NCBI GenBank assembly: GCA_026395675.1
Contig: JAPLYF010000076.1
Span: forward strand, 1-15,909
Origin: Candidatus Parcubacteria bacterium
GTDB taxonomy: Bacteria > Patescibacteriota > Patescibacteriia > CAIXNZ01
DNA length: 15,909 bases
Direction of reading: 5' to 3'
The stretch's first letter is position 1. Every line of letters starts with the position of its first letter. This document shows, in pieces, positions 7,529-14,055 of the stretch. A model generated the notes under the pieces. The model was given only the letters and a program-made list of their open reading frames with translations, searched no databases and was not told the origin of the DNA. The position numbers were made by a program, and so were the translations under genes.

Positions 7529-9577
7529 TTAAAAATTACCAATGACCGTAATTGTCACCAATTGCGCATAGACGCCAGCCGGAGTTGTACCGGTAATGGC
7601 CACCGCATGGCATAAATAAGCTGTGTCAGAAGCAACTGGCCCGCTGGAGGAGGCAAAAGTTTGGTCGCTTGTTGTTAAGGCGCTGGCTGTCATGGCAGTG
7701 CTGGCCTGATTCTTTAAGGCAGTACAATCTGCCTGGGTATAAAAAGTATCGCTGTCAGCATCATTAATTTGGCTGATTGTTTGCGAGGATTTTGTCGTGG
7801 CCAGGCCATAACTTTCAGTAGCTGCTTCCACGCTGCCGCCTGAAACATTGGCAATGGAATTAGTGGCATTTCTTAAATTGCCGTCTGATTTAATTAAAGC
7901 AATATAGCCAGCAGAACCATTGGTGCTCACTTCAGCCCCATAACTGCAAGTTTTTAAGTTTACTGAATCAAAGCTGCCTAAATCACAGGCAGTGGAAGTC
8001 AAAGTCAAGGTCAAGGAGGGCTCAACTTCAGCGGTTATATTCACCTCGCCAGTAAGCGGCGCCAAACCAAAGGTGCCCCATTTAGTAAAATAAATATCAC
8101 TGGTCAAATAATCAAATCCAGAAAAATTCGGATTATTGCTTGAATCAAGCGCCATAAGATAAACACTTGCCGTGCCAGTATTGGTTACATTATCCATGCC
8201 TGGATTGCCATCCATTTTGACCCAATTTGTGCCTGACCATTTAGTAAAATACATGTCAGTGCCGCCATTCACCCAGCTGATATTTGGTCTGCCATTTGTA
8301 TCAAGCTTAAAATATGGATTTCCAAAACTTGCGCTGTTATTTATTACATCAAGGCCCGAAGTTCCATCCATTTTTACCCAATCAGTGTTGCTCCATTTAG
8401 TAATATACAAATCATTGCCTCCTTCTATCCACAAAACAAAAGGATGATCAGAAGAATCTAATTGTATTAAAGGACTGTAAGAATAGCTTGCACTAGTAAA
8501 AATATCAGAACCAGAACTACCATCCATTTTGGTCCAGGCGCTGCCAGACCATTTTCTAATATAAACAGCCGCATCCCCTGACGAGTAATCATAATCATTC
8601 CAAGTAACATAGGGGATATTATTAGAGTCAAGCTGGAAATTCAGACCGGACGCATTACTATCATGATCTTTTATATTATCAGTACCTAAAGTCCCATCCA
8701 TTTTAGTCCAGCCAACGCCTGAAGTCCATTGGACAAAGCGCACATCCTTATTTCCTCCGACATTAGAATCTAAATCGTCTAGCCATAATATATAAGGATT
8801 GCCATTGGAACCGATTTTTAATTCTGGATAATGAGCTTGCGGCCAGCCAGGACTTGTATAATTGGTTATATTATCAGTCCCTAAAGTGCCGCTCATTTTG
8901 GCCCACTTTGTCCCGTCCCAATGGGTAAAAAAAATATTCTGTCCTTCGCTACCATCTCCCCATGTAAGATATGGCGCATTATTAGCATTAAGTTCTACTG
9001 AAAAGGGCCACGATATTCCGCCTGAATTGGAAATATTTTCATTGCCTGATACTGTGCCGGCCATATTGGTCCAGCAGTCATTGATTCCCATACCGCAGAC
9101 TGATGGCCCTGCTCCCACTGTCCATTTGCTAAAATAAATATCATTATGGTATTCCCAGAACACATAAGGTATATTATCAGTCCCAACTTTGATTCTTGGA
9201 AACATCGTCCAATATACCACGGCACCGGATAAATTATCATGACCAGCTGTGCCATCCATCTTTGTCCAGCAACCGTTGACGCCACAAGCGTTAGATGTCC
9301 ATTTGCTAAAAAAAACATCCTCTTCTAGGTAATTACCATCCTCGTCTTCGAGGTCATATTCCCAAACGATATAAGGAATGCTGCTTGAGTCCAGGGAAAA
9401 ATCATTAGCCAATGGTAGCATTCCAGTTGCATGACCATCATTAGAAACGTTATCAGCGCCAGTATTATTATTCATTTTTACCCAGCTGGCCTGGGCTATA
9501 TTTAATAATCCAAAATTAAAAAATATGCTCAATATAAAAAAACCCAGGATTAATTTTGCAATTGATTTTAATAACAT
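7529..9577 (-). CDS. Secreted eight-repeat beta-propeller-like surface protein (first tandem copy)
   Basis: 682 residues with the same plan as the next gene: signal peptide (KSIAKLILGFFILSIFF, cleavage near AQAS), eight W-x-K-M-[DN]-G repeats each with a P-Y-x-x-W strand, and a C-terminal domain ending AGVYAQLVTITVIGNF. By eye the two copies agree at most positions, with the highest agreement in the signal peptide, the last repeat (identical for long stretches) and the C-terminal domain. Differences cluster in the middle of repeats 1, 3, 5 and 6, in loop-like Asp/Gly/Ser segments (for example GGPTDC versus GMGINDC). That pattern fits a recent tandem duplication with loop diversification. It is the first gene of the surface cluster; a TATAAT box lies about 70 bases upstream. 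No Shine-Dalgarno site is seen. Confidence 0.86.
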   Translation of the reverse strand: MLLKSIAKLILGFFILSIFFNFGLLNIAQASWVKMNNNTGADNVSNDGHATGMLPLANDFSLDSSSIPYIVWEYDLEDEDGNYLEEDVFFSKWTSNACGVNGCWTKMDGTAGHDNLSGAVVYWTMFPRIKVGTDNIPYVFWEYHNDIYFSKWTVGAGPSVCGMGINDCWTNMAGTVSGNENISNSGGISWPFSVELNANNAPYLTWGDGSEGQNIFFTHWDGTKWAKMSGTLGTDNITNYTSPGWPQAHYPELKIGSNGNPYILWLDDLDSNVGGNKDVRFVQWTSGVGWTKMDGTLGTDNIKDHDSNASGLNFQLDSNNIPYVTWNDYDYSSGDAAVYIRKWSGSAWTKMDGSSGSDIFTSASYSYSPLIQLDSSDHPFVLWIEGGNDLYITKWSNTDWVKMDGTSGLDVINNSASFGNPYFKLDTNGRPNISWVNGGTDMYFTKWSGTNWVKMDGNPGMDNVTNTGTASVYLMALDSSNNPNFSGFDYLTSDIYFTKWGTFGLAPLTGEVNITAEVEPSLTLTLTSTACDLGSFDSVNLKTCSYGAEVSTNGSAGYIALIKSDGNLRNATNSIANVSGGSVEAATESYGLATTKSSQTISQINDADSDTFYTQADCTALKNQASTAMTASALTTSDQTFASSSGPVASDTAYLCHAVAITGTTPAGVYAQLVTITVIGNF

Positions 9578-9609
9578 AAAAAATATTTAAATAAGCAAAT
9601 TTAATATCT

Positions 9610-9639
9610 CAGAATTCAGCTTTCATAATTCAGAATTCA
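9610..9639. repeat. CAGAATTCA direct repeat in leader
   Basis: CAGAATTCA occurs at 9610-9618 and 9631-9639, with a related ATAATTCA between them. It lies between the TATAAT box and the propeller gene start. AT-rich; may be drift or a regulator site. Confidence 0.4.
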
Positions 9640-9644
9640 TTTAT

Positions 9645-9674
9645 ATTATACCCTAAATTTAAGAAAATTCCTAA
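9645..9674 (-). promoter_or_regulatory. Promoter for the propeller gene pair
   Basis: Minus strand: GGGTATAAT with a perfect TATAAT at 9650-9645, and a weak -35-like TTAGGA at 9674-9669 with an 18-bp spacer. It shares both boxes in form with the promoter at 5439-5468, so the surface genes may use a common promoter type. Confidence 0.55.
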
Positions 9675-9741
9675 AATAAAAAGGGCTATAAAAAATATCC
9701 GTCTTGCTTTGTTTCTGATTAGAGTTATCTGAATACTACTT

Positions 9742-9771
9742 GTAGATTCGTAGCCAATTCGTAGATTCGTA
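9742..9771. repeat. GTAGATTCGTA direct repeat
   Basis: GTAGATTCGTA occurs at 9742-9752 and again at 9761-9771 (period 19), directly after the helicase stop codon. Short degenerate intergenic repeat; no function evident. Confidence 0.5.
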
Positions 9772-12700
9772 TCAAATCCTAAATTCGCAAATATCTCTAA
9801 AATCGCAGAAGCTGCATTTATGAAATTCTGGAGTTGCGGCAAACTGGCTGGCTTTAATTTCTTCAATTGTGGCTATAAATTCATTTTCAACCTTTTCTAA
9901 CTCTTTGGCAGAACCTAAAAACGACAACTGAGAATTATTATCAATATAATAAAATGTTAATTTGCCAACTGGATAACCTCCGGTGATTTCTGGCAAATTT
10001 AAACAAGCATATTGATATAAAAGAAGCTGTGTTTTTTCTTCCAAACTTAATTTGTCTTTAGGCGTACCGGTTTTATAATCAATTAATTCCACGGTTTTAT
10101 CAGGCAAAAGATCAATGCGGTCAATAAATCCCCGGATAGTATAAAATTCATTTAGCTTTTTAGCGCGTCCCATCTTGATATTAAATCCTTTTTCCAAACT
10201 TAAAGTTGCCAAGGGCTTATCTTTATTTTCGTCATAAAATAATTTGATAAATTCCCTGCCCTTTTTCAAATATTTTTCTTTATCTTCTTTGCTTGAAAAC
10301 CATTCATCAATCCAGGAATCTTCAAAGATTTTTTTAATTTCTTCAAAACTAACTAAATCGCCTATTTTTTTACTTACTGGCCCTGAGGGGGCCCCTTCGG
10401 GGCTAATTTTAGCGCTAAATAGATCGGTTTGAGCGCTCTGAATTTTTGAATTAGCTAAAACAAAAAATCTTTGCAAGGCCGTATGCATGCTTTTGCCATA
10501 AGAAAAAACGCCTTTGCCAAAAACCGGAATTTTAAAAATGTGGGCAAGTTTATATTGATAAGGGCAAGTGCGAAAAGCAGTAATTTGCGAAAAAGAAAAT
10601 TGAGTCGGCAGAGCATAAACTTCTTTTTGCTTTTTTTGGGCTGGCGAGGTTGGAATTTCAGTAATCTTTTCCGTCGCTTTTGGAACTTTTTGGTCAAGTT
10701 TAAAACTTTTATTTGTCTGCGCTAATTCTGCCAAAAACTGCGAAATTTTCTTTTTTCGAACCCCTCCATAATCATCTGCTGAAGTAAAAAACAAGCCCTT
10801 TTTAGCGCGCGTCATGGCCACGTAAAATAAACGCCTTTCTTCCTGCAAATGAAAATCGCCAGAAGGCAAAATATCCTTAACCAAAGGTTCTGGAATTTCA
10901 ATTGGCTCTCCTCTTTTATTAGTCGGGAAACGCTGTTCAACCAGATTGGGAATAAAAACATATTCAAATTCCAAGCCCTTGGCCGAATGCACGGTCATAA
11001 TTTTAATTACTTCAGGCCCCATCTCAATATCAAATTTCAATGGCCCGCTTTCGCCTGATTCCAATTCTAAATCCAATTCAGCCATGAAATTCTGTAAAGA
11101 AGGATCAGCTGCGCCTTCTTCAAAAGTTTTCAAACGATTATAAAATTGATTAAGATAATCCGCATTTTGCTTGGCCAATGCCTCATCAGCGCCCAAAATC
11201 TTTTCCAGATATTTGGAATCCCGCATAAAAGCCAGCATCACCTCGCCAACTGTTTTTTCCCGCGTCAAAGCAGCATGCTTTTGGATTAAAGATAAAAAGA
11301 AATTAATTTGCGAAACAGTTTCCGCGCCTATGCCAAAAATCGTGGAAGCAATTTTCAAAGCTTCGTATAATGAAATATTTTTCTTATTGGCATAATGGCA
11401 GAGCTTTGTTAATTCCTCATCAGAAATATTAATTATGGGCGAACGCAAAAGTCGAAAAAGCGCCGGACTTTCATGATAATTATCAAGCAGCTTAAAATAA
11501 TTAAGAATATCCAGAATTATTGGCTTATTATAAAGGCCACGCAGAGCCACAAACTGGTAGGGCAAATTTGTTTTGCGCAAGAAATTAATAAAACTTGTGG
11601 CCGAATCATTAGCCCGGACTAATATAGCAAAATCCGCCCAACTTGCTTCCTTATCTTTCTTCTTTATTTCCAAAATTTTATTTATCACTCCCCTTACCTC
11701 ATCATCCAAATTTTTAAAATGCAAATGCTCAATTTGGCCTTGGCATTTTTTACTGGCTTTTAATTGCTTTTTAATTTTAGAACCCTTTTGCGCTTCCAAA
11801 CGATTAGGATTATTTAACTGAATAAAATTGTAAGACAAGTCCAATATATCCTGGCAAGAACGGTAATTCTCGGTTAAAACAATATTTTGCGCCTCGGGAT
11901 AATCTTTTTTAAACTGCAAAATATTAGAAACAGATGCGCCTCTGAATTTATAAATTGACTGGTCATCATCAGCCACGACTGTTAAATTTGCCCTCTCCCC
12001 TGCCAAAAGCTTGACCAGATTATACTGGGCGAAATTTGTATCCTGAAATTCATCAACTAAAATATATTCAAACTGTTTCTGATATTTCTGCAAAATATTT
12101 TTACGCTGTTTAAATAAACGCAAAGTATAATTAATCAAATCCCCAAAATCAAAAGCATTATTATCCAGAAGTAGCTGCTGATAAACATGATAGGCATTGG
12201 CAATCTCTTTTAAACGCCTGACTTCAGCAACTAATCCTTCGTCCCCTTGTTTGGTATCCAAATCCAATTCTAATTTTTCCGCGTAAGCTAAATAATCCTC
12301 GGGATAAATCTCTTCATCCTTGCAACGAGAAAAATGAGTTAAAAGGGCATGGATAAATTTTGTGGGATTTCCCAATGGCTTATAATAATCCAAATCAAAC
12401 TTATCCAAATTTTGCCGCACCAAAAGCCAGGCGCTGGTTTGATTGAGTAATTTAAAATCATTGCTTAAGCCAATATCCAAGGCATGCTGCTCTAAAATTT
12501 TCTGGCAAAAAGAATGAAAAGTGGAAATCCACAAATCAACATAACCATAAGGCAATAATTTATCAACTCTTTCCTGCATTTCACCGGCTGCTTTGTCTGT
12601 AAATGTTAAAGCTAAAATTGCATCAGTTTTAACGTTTTTATCTAAAATTAAATGGCTAATCCTCTGCGTTATAACCATTGTTTTGCCAGTGCCGGCCCCA

Positions 12701-12777
12701 GCAATAATCAAAAGCGGACCATTGCCAAAGGTAATGGCCTTTTTCTGCTGCGGATTAAATTTAGCATTGCCTTTCAT
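9772..12777 (-). CDS. UvrD/PcrA-like SF1 helicase fused to a Cas4/RecB-like iron-sulfur nuclease
   Basis: 1001 residues from the ATG at 12777. Helicase part: Q-motif NPQQKKAI (8-15), Walker A GAGTGKT (27-33), motif II DEFQDT (242-247), motif III DDDQSIYKFRGA (270-281), motif V TVHSAKGLEFE (595-605), motif VI RRLFYVAMTRAKK (648-660). Nuclease part: C738 in RTCPYQY, H765 in MHTALQ, PD-(D/E)XK core GFIDRID (D886) and ELIDYKTG (D900, K902), QLLLYQYA, and a C-x2-C-x5-C end (C988, C991, C997). The four Cys match the 4Fe-4S staple of AddB/Cas4 nucleases. Expected role: ATP-driven 3'-5' unwinding with ssDNA cutting in recombination or break repair, as a one-chain counterpart of AddAB/RecBCD. The longer TTG start at 12798 falls in a palindrome and is not preferred. 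An insertion-like linker (about 773-805) is encoded partly by a GC palindrome. Confidence 0.93.
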   Translation of the reverse strand: MKGNAKFNPQQKKAITFGNGPLLIIAGAGTGKTMVITQRISHLILDKNVKTDAILALTFTDKAAGEMQERVDKLLPYGYVDLWISTFHSFCQKILEQHALDIGLSNDFKLLNQTSAWLLVRQNLDKFDLDYYKPLGNPTKFIHALLTHFSRCKDEEIYPEDYLAYAEKLELDLDTKQGDEGLVAEVRRLKEIANAYHVYQQLLLDNNAFDFGDLINYTLRLFKQRKNILQKYQKQFEYILVDEFQDTNFAQYNLVKLLAGERANLTVVADDDQSIYKFRGASVSNILQFKKDYPEAQNIVLTENYRSCQDILDLSYNFIQLNNPNRLEAQKGSKIKKQLKASKKCQGQIEHLHFKNLDDEVRGVINKILEIKKKDKEASWADFAILVRANDSATSFINFLRKTNLPYQFVALRGLYNKPIILDILNYFKLLDNYHESPALFRLLRSPIINISDEELTKLCHYANKKNISLYEALKIASTIFGIGAETVSQINFFLSLIQKHAALTREKTVGEVMLAFMRDSKYLEKILGADEALAKQNADYLNQFYNRLKTFEEGAADPSLQNFMAELDLELESGESGPLKFDIEMGPEVIKIMTVHSAKGLEFEYVFIPNLVEQRFPTNKRGEPIEIPEPLVKDILPSGDFHLQEERRLFYVAMTRAKKGLFFTSADDYGGVRKKKISQFLAELAQTNKSFKLDQKVPKATEKITEIPTSPAQKKQKEVYALPTQFSFSQITAFRTCPYQYKLAHIFKIPVFGKGVFSYGKSMHTALQRFFVLANSKIQSAQTDLFSAKISPEGAPSGPVSKKIGDLVSFEEIKKIFEDSWIDEWFSSKEDKEKYLKKGREFIKLFYDENKDKPLATLSLEKGFNIKMGRAKKLNEFYTIRGFIDRIDLLPDKTVELIDYKTGTPKDKLSLEEKTQLLLYQYACLNLPEITGGYPVGKLTFYYIDNNSQLSFLGSAKELEKVENEFIATIEEIKASQFAATPEFHKCSFCDFRDICEFRI
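10379..10403. repeat. GC-rich palindrome inside the helicase-nuclease coding sequence
   Basis: Two overlapping hairpins: GGCCC/GGGCC (10379-10383 with 10389-10393) and GCCCC/GGGGC (10391-10395 with 10399-10403, loop TTC). Far more GC-rich than its surroundings. In the helicase frame it encodes SPEGAPSGP, in a flexible linker between the MHTALQ motif and the next nuclease helix. It is flanked by further inverted pieces: AGCGCT at about 10411, GAGCGCTC at about 10431, and GCTAATT/AATTAGC at 10402-10408 and 10451-10457. Confidence 0.7.
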
Positions 12778-12851
12778 AACACTAATTTTTTGATGCAAGC
12801 CTGCCGAAGCTCTGAAGAATGAAGAGCGTAGGCAGGGGCTGGATTAAATTT
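12752..12851. repeat. 11-bp direct repeat flanking a palindromic insertion at the helicase 5' end
   Basis: GGATTAAATTT occurs at 12752-12762 and at 12841-12851. On the minus strand each copy follows a start codon by a few codons and encodes KFN-P (NAKFNP from the 12777 start, SKSKFNP from an upstream ATG at 12869). The 78 bases between the copies contain the GC-rich palindrome at 12798-12840. This looks like an insertion with target duplication, or a local duplication of the gene start. Confidence 0.6.
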
Positions 12852-12869
12852 CGACTTACTTTCTGCCAT
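12774..12869 (-). CDS. 31-codon upstream ORF overlapping the helicase start (displaced N-terminus?)
   Basis: An ATG at 12869 opens a 31-codon frame beginning MAESKSKFNPAP and ending at a TGA (12776-12774) that overlaps the helicase ATG (12777-12775) as ATGA. Its first ten residues resemble the helicase N-terminus (MKGNAKFNPQQ). The rest reads through the palindromic element. It may be the original N-terminus cut off by an 89-bp duplication or insertion, now acting as a coupled leader ORF. The A6 run just before the overlap (on the minus strand, ATCAAAAAATTA) could also allow -1 slippage into the helicase frame. No Shine-Dalgarno site is seen. Whether it is translated is unknown. Confidence 0.4.
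   Translation of the reverse strand: MAESKSKFNPAPAYALHSSELRQACIKKLVL
12798..12840. repeat. REP-like palindrome at the helicase 5' end
   Basis: Outer arms CCTGCC (12800-12805) and GGCAGG (12831-12836), extended by AG/CT across a two-base bulge. Inner arms are GCTCT (12809-12813) and AGAGC (12823-12827). The core GCCGAAGC...GCGTAGGC is shared with the palindrome at 13676-13723 read on the other strand, so both belong to one repeat family. Confidence 0.7.
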
Positions 12870-12921
12870 ATTTAACTTAATTTTACAGGAAAAACTGAAT
12901 TTAGCCAATTTAATTTCCTCC

Positions 12922-12984
12922 GAGGCTAAGCCTTGAACTAAAGCTCACATTCTGGAGTCTCAAATTACTTCAAGGCTTAGCCTC
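12922..12984. repeat. 16-bp perfect inverted repeat between divergent genes
   Basis: GAGGCTAAGCCTTGAA (12922-12937) and TTCAAGGCTTAGCCTC (12969-12984) are perfect inverted repeats around a 31-base loop. It lies between the minus-strand helicase and the plus-strand small genes, just upstream of the promoter at 13003. It could be a small non-autonomous palindromic element, a bidirectional terminator-like stem or an operator. It has no U run after it. Confidence 0.65.
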
Positions 12985-13002
12985 AAACGTAATCCAGTCA
13001 AT

Positions 13003-13031
13003 TTGACCAAAATTCAAAATATTGCTTTAAT
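13003..13031 (+). promoter_or_regulatory. Sigma70-type promoter for the first small-gene pair
   Basis: TTGACC (13003-13008), a 17-base spacer, then TTTAAT (13026-13031): five of six consensus matches in each box. It lies about 40 bases upstream of the start codon at 13073 and 18 bases after the inverted repeat. Confidence 0.65.
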
Positions 13032-13072
13032 TAAGATAACTTTGAACATTCAAAAAAGGAGGTAAATAAGAG

Positions 13073-13267
13073 ATGAATCAGAATCGTACCGATGAAAATT
13101 TTCCCCATTTTGTTCCTAGGGAGGAAGAATATGAGAAGACATACGGAAAAAAAATAACACTCACCCCTAAAGAACAAAAAATATTTAAAAAGCTGCTCCA
13201 ACCCCAAAGGGGTGGTGGTGCTATAAATGGCAGCTTAAAAGAGAGAAAAACAAAACGCAAAATGTGA
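13073..13267 (+). CDS. Small charged protein, 64 residues, unknown
   Basis: The start is fixed by a strong Shine-Dalgarno site (AAGGAGG, 13056-13062). The product is hydrophilic and rich in Lys/Glu, with no signal peptide or membrane segment: an acidic/aromatic N-terminal part (DENFPHFVPREEEYEKTYG), a Lys-rich likely helix (LTPKEQKIFKKLL) and a basic tail (KERKTKRKM). Codons for LQPQRGGG include a small palindrome, ACCCC-AAA-GGGGT (13201-13213), similar in style to the GC palindrome inside the helicase. First of two genes after the promoter at 13003; the next ORF starts 15 bases after the stop. I do not recognise a family. The basic tail could bind nucleic acid, but that is a guess. Confidence 0.72.
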   Translation: MNQNRTDENFPHFVPREEEYEKTYGKKITLTPKEQKIFKKLLQPQRGGGAINGSLKERKTKRKM

Positions 13268-13282
13268 TAAAGGAGGTTTGAA

Positions 13283-13426
13283 ATGTCAGAAAATACTACC
13301 CCCCAAAACACAGAAGATGAATCATACGATGAATTCTACCAACGAGCTCTTAAAGAGTCAGGCTTGTCAAAAAAGAAATTCGATAAGGAGATCTACGACG
13401 CAGGCAAACGATTAAGCAAAAGGTAA
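13283..13426 (+). CDS. Small charged protein, 47 residues, unknown
   Basis: ATG at 13283 follows an excellent Shine-Dalgarno site (AAAGGAGG, 13269-13276, six bases before the ATG) and the frame ends at TAA 13424-13426. The protein has an acidic, Thr/Asn-rich N-terminus (SENTTPQNTEDESYDEFYQ) and a Lys-rich C-terminal half (GLSKKKFDKEIYDAGKRLSKR) likely to be helical. No Cys, signal peptide or membrane segment. It is the second gene of a two-gene unit with the 64-residue protein. The frame stays open for 33 codons past the stop (see 13427-13579). Family unknown. Confidence 0.7.
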   Translation: MSENTTPQNTEDESYDEFYQRALKESGLSKKKFDKEIYDAGKRLSKR

Positions 13427-13579
13427 GTGATCGTATCCGGTGGGAAAATAACTGGTGGGTTAATTTTACTTTTAGAAGTGACCACCAGCGTACGCCCAAC
13501 GTGTTCAAACGATGTTTGTTCCGACTGAGGAGTAAACTAAGGTTATCCCCCTTACAAAATTAAAAAACTCAAAAGACCT
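13427..13579 (+). other. Gene-free stretch with hairpins; possible structured 3' RNA or short readthrough ORF
   Basis: No confident gene lies between 13427 and 13822. This first part is more G/C-rich than its flanks. It holds a seven-bp stem CTGGTGG/CCACCAG (13452-13458 with 13482-13488), whose loop contains ACTT/AAGT, and a smaller CAAAC/GTTTG hairpin (about 13506-13517). It ends in the terminator at 13579-13604. A GTG frame (13427-13528) in phase with the preceding gene is open for 33 codons and encodes a Thr/Ser/Cys-rich tail. Either a 3' regulatory RNA or a chance frame; I cannot choose from one sequence. Confidence 0.35.
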
Positions 13580-13604
13580 AAAAGGCGCCAATAAGCGCCT
13601 TTTA
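13579..13604 (+). terminator. Intrinsic-type terminator after the first small-gene pair
   Basis: AAAAGGCGC (13580-13588) pairs with GCGCCTTTT (13595-13603) around CAATAA, with one more T-A pair outside. The A/U tract is part of the stem and the following T content is modest. The A-rich lead-in means it could work in both directions. Confidence 0.7.
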
Positions 13605-13650
13605 AAATTGCAGTTTTAACAATTCAGGGTCTTTTAAATAATCCGATATC

Positions 13651-13728
13651 ATTATCGACGGCTTTAGCCGTCGTACGGCCGCTTCCGCCTACGCTTTTGC
13701 TTCGGCGGACAAGAAAGCGGCCGATAAT
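13651..13728. repeat. REP-like cruciform element (two hairpins inside an outer stem)
   Basis: Outer stem ATTATCG (13651-13657) and CGATAAT (13722-13728). Inside are hairpin A, CGACGGC-TTTA-GCCGTCG (13656-13673), and hairpin B, CGGCCGCTT/AAGCGGCCG (13676-13684 with 13715-13723), with a nested TCCGCC/GGCGGA stem (13684-13689 with 13704-13709). GC-rich in an AT-rich setting. Hairpin B shares the GCCGAAGC...GCGTAGGC core with the palindrome at 12798-12840. Paired hairpins are the classic substrate form for RAYT (REP-associated tyrosine) transposases, and such a transposase lies at the right edge of this window. Confidence 0.75.
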
Positions 13729-13759
13729 TGTACCGACACAAGCCGTTTTTTCCAAAACC

Positions 13760-13788
13760 TTGACAAGCATCATTTTTTTTGCTTAAAT
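13760..13788 (+). promoter_or_regulatory. Sigma70-type promoter for the zinc-ribbon pair
   Basis: A perfect TTGACA (13760-13765), a 17-base spacer and TTAAAT (13783-13788), about 35 bases before the ATG at 13823. No stem or operator-like palindrome lies between box and gene. Confidence 0.65.
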
Positions 13789-13822
13789 TCAATTAATATC
13801 AACCCAACCCAAGGAGGGAAAA

Positions 13823-14032
13823 ATGAGTCAAGAGGAAAAGAATCCTCAAATTGTCCTTGAAAAGCATCCGTGTTTAGGCTGCGGACAAAAAATCTTGATT
13901 TGCGACCTGCATGAAAATCAAGGCATAACAGAAAAAGACAGAAAAAATCTTAAAAAAGCAGGGGTAATTTTCGTCAGAAACGGTTATAAGGTTAAATGCC
14001 CTGGCTGTAAAAAGATAATGGTCATCAAATAG
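13823..14032 (+). CDS. Small zinc-ribbon protein, 69 residues
   Basis: Start chosen by AAGGAGGG (13811-13818). The protein holds two CxxC knuckles, C17-x2-C20 (PCLGCGQK) and C59-x2-C62 (KCPGCKK), separated by a charged segment likely to fold as a helix plus strand (TEKDRKNLKKAG, VIFVRNGYKV). This is a single zinc-ribbon layout that would bind one zinc. An extra Cys at 27 is not part of the pair pattern. No signal peptide. The downstream gene encodes a paralog with the same C-to-C spacing. Function unknown; zinc ribbons of this size usually bind nucleic acid or protein partners. Confidence 0.82.
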   Translation: MSQEEKNPQIVLEKHPCLGCGQKILICDLHENQGITEKDRKNLKKAGVIFVRNGYKVKCPGCKKIMVIK

Positions 14033-14055
14033 CTTAATTACCCAAAGGAGGAAAA

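Noticed and set aside
5471..9577. Regularly spaced repeats resembling a CRISPR-like array
   Set aside because: The periodicity of about 150-190 bases comes from degenerate protein repeats in an open frame; no identical short repeats with unique spacers.
12778..12798. TTG start of the helicase 21 bases upstream of the chosen ATG
   Set aside because: The TTG lies in the stem of a palindrome and has no Shine-Dalgarno site. The ATG at 12777 is followed directly by the conserved NPQQ segment.
13078..13311. Minus-strand 77-codon frame over the small genes
   Set aside because: It overlaps two plus-strand ORFs with excellent Shine-Dalgarno sites; its hydrophobic product is a complement artefact.
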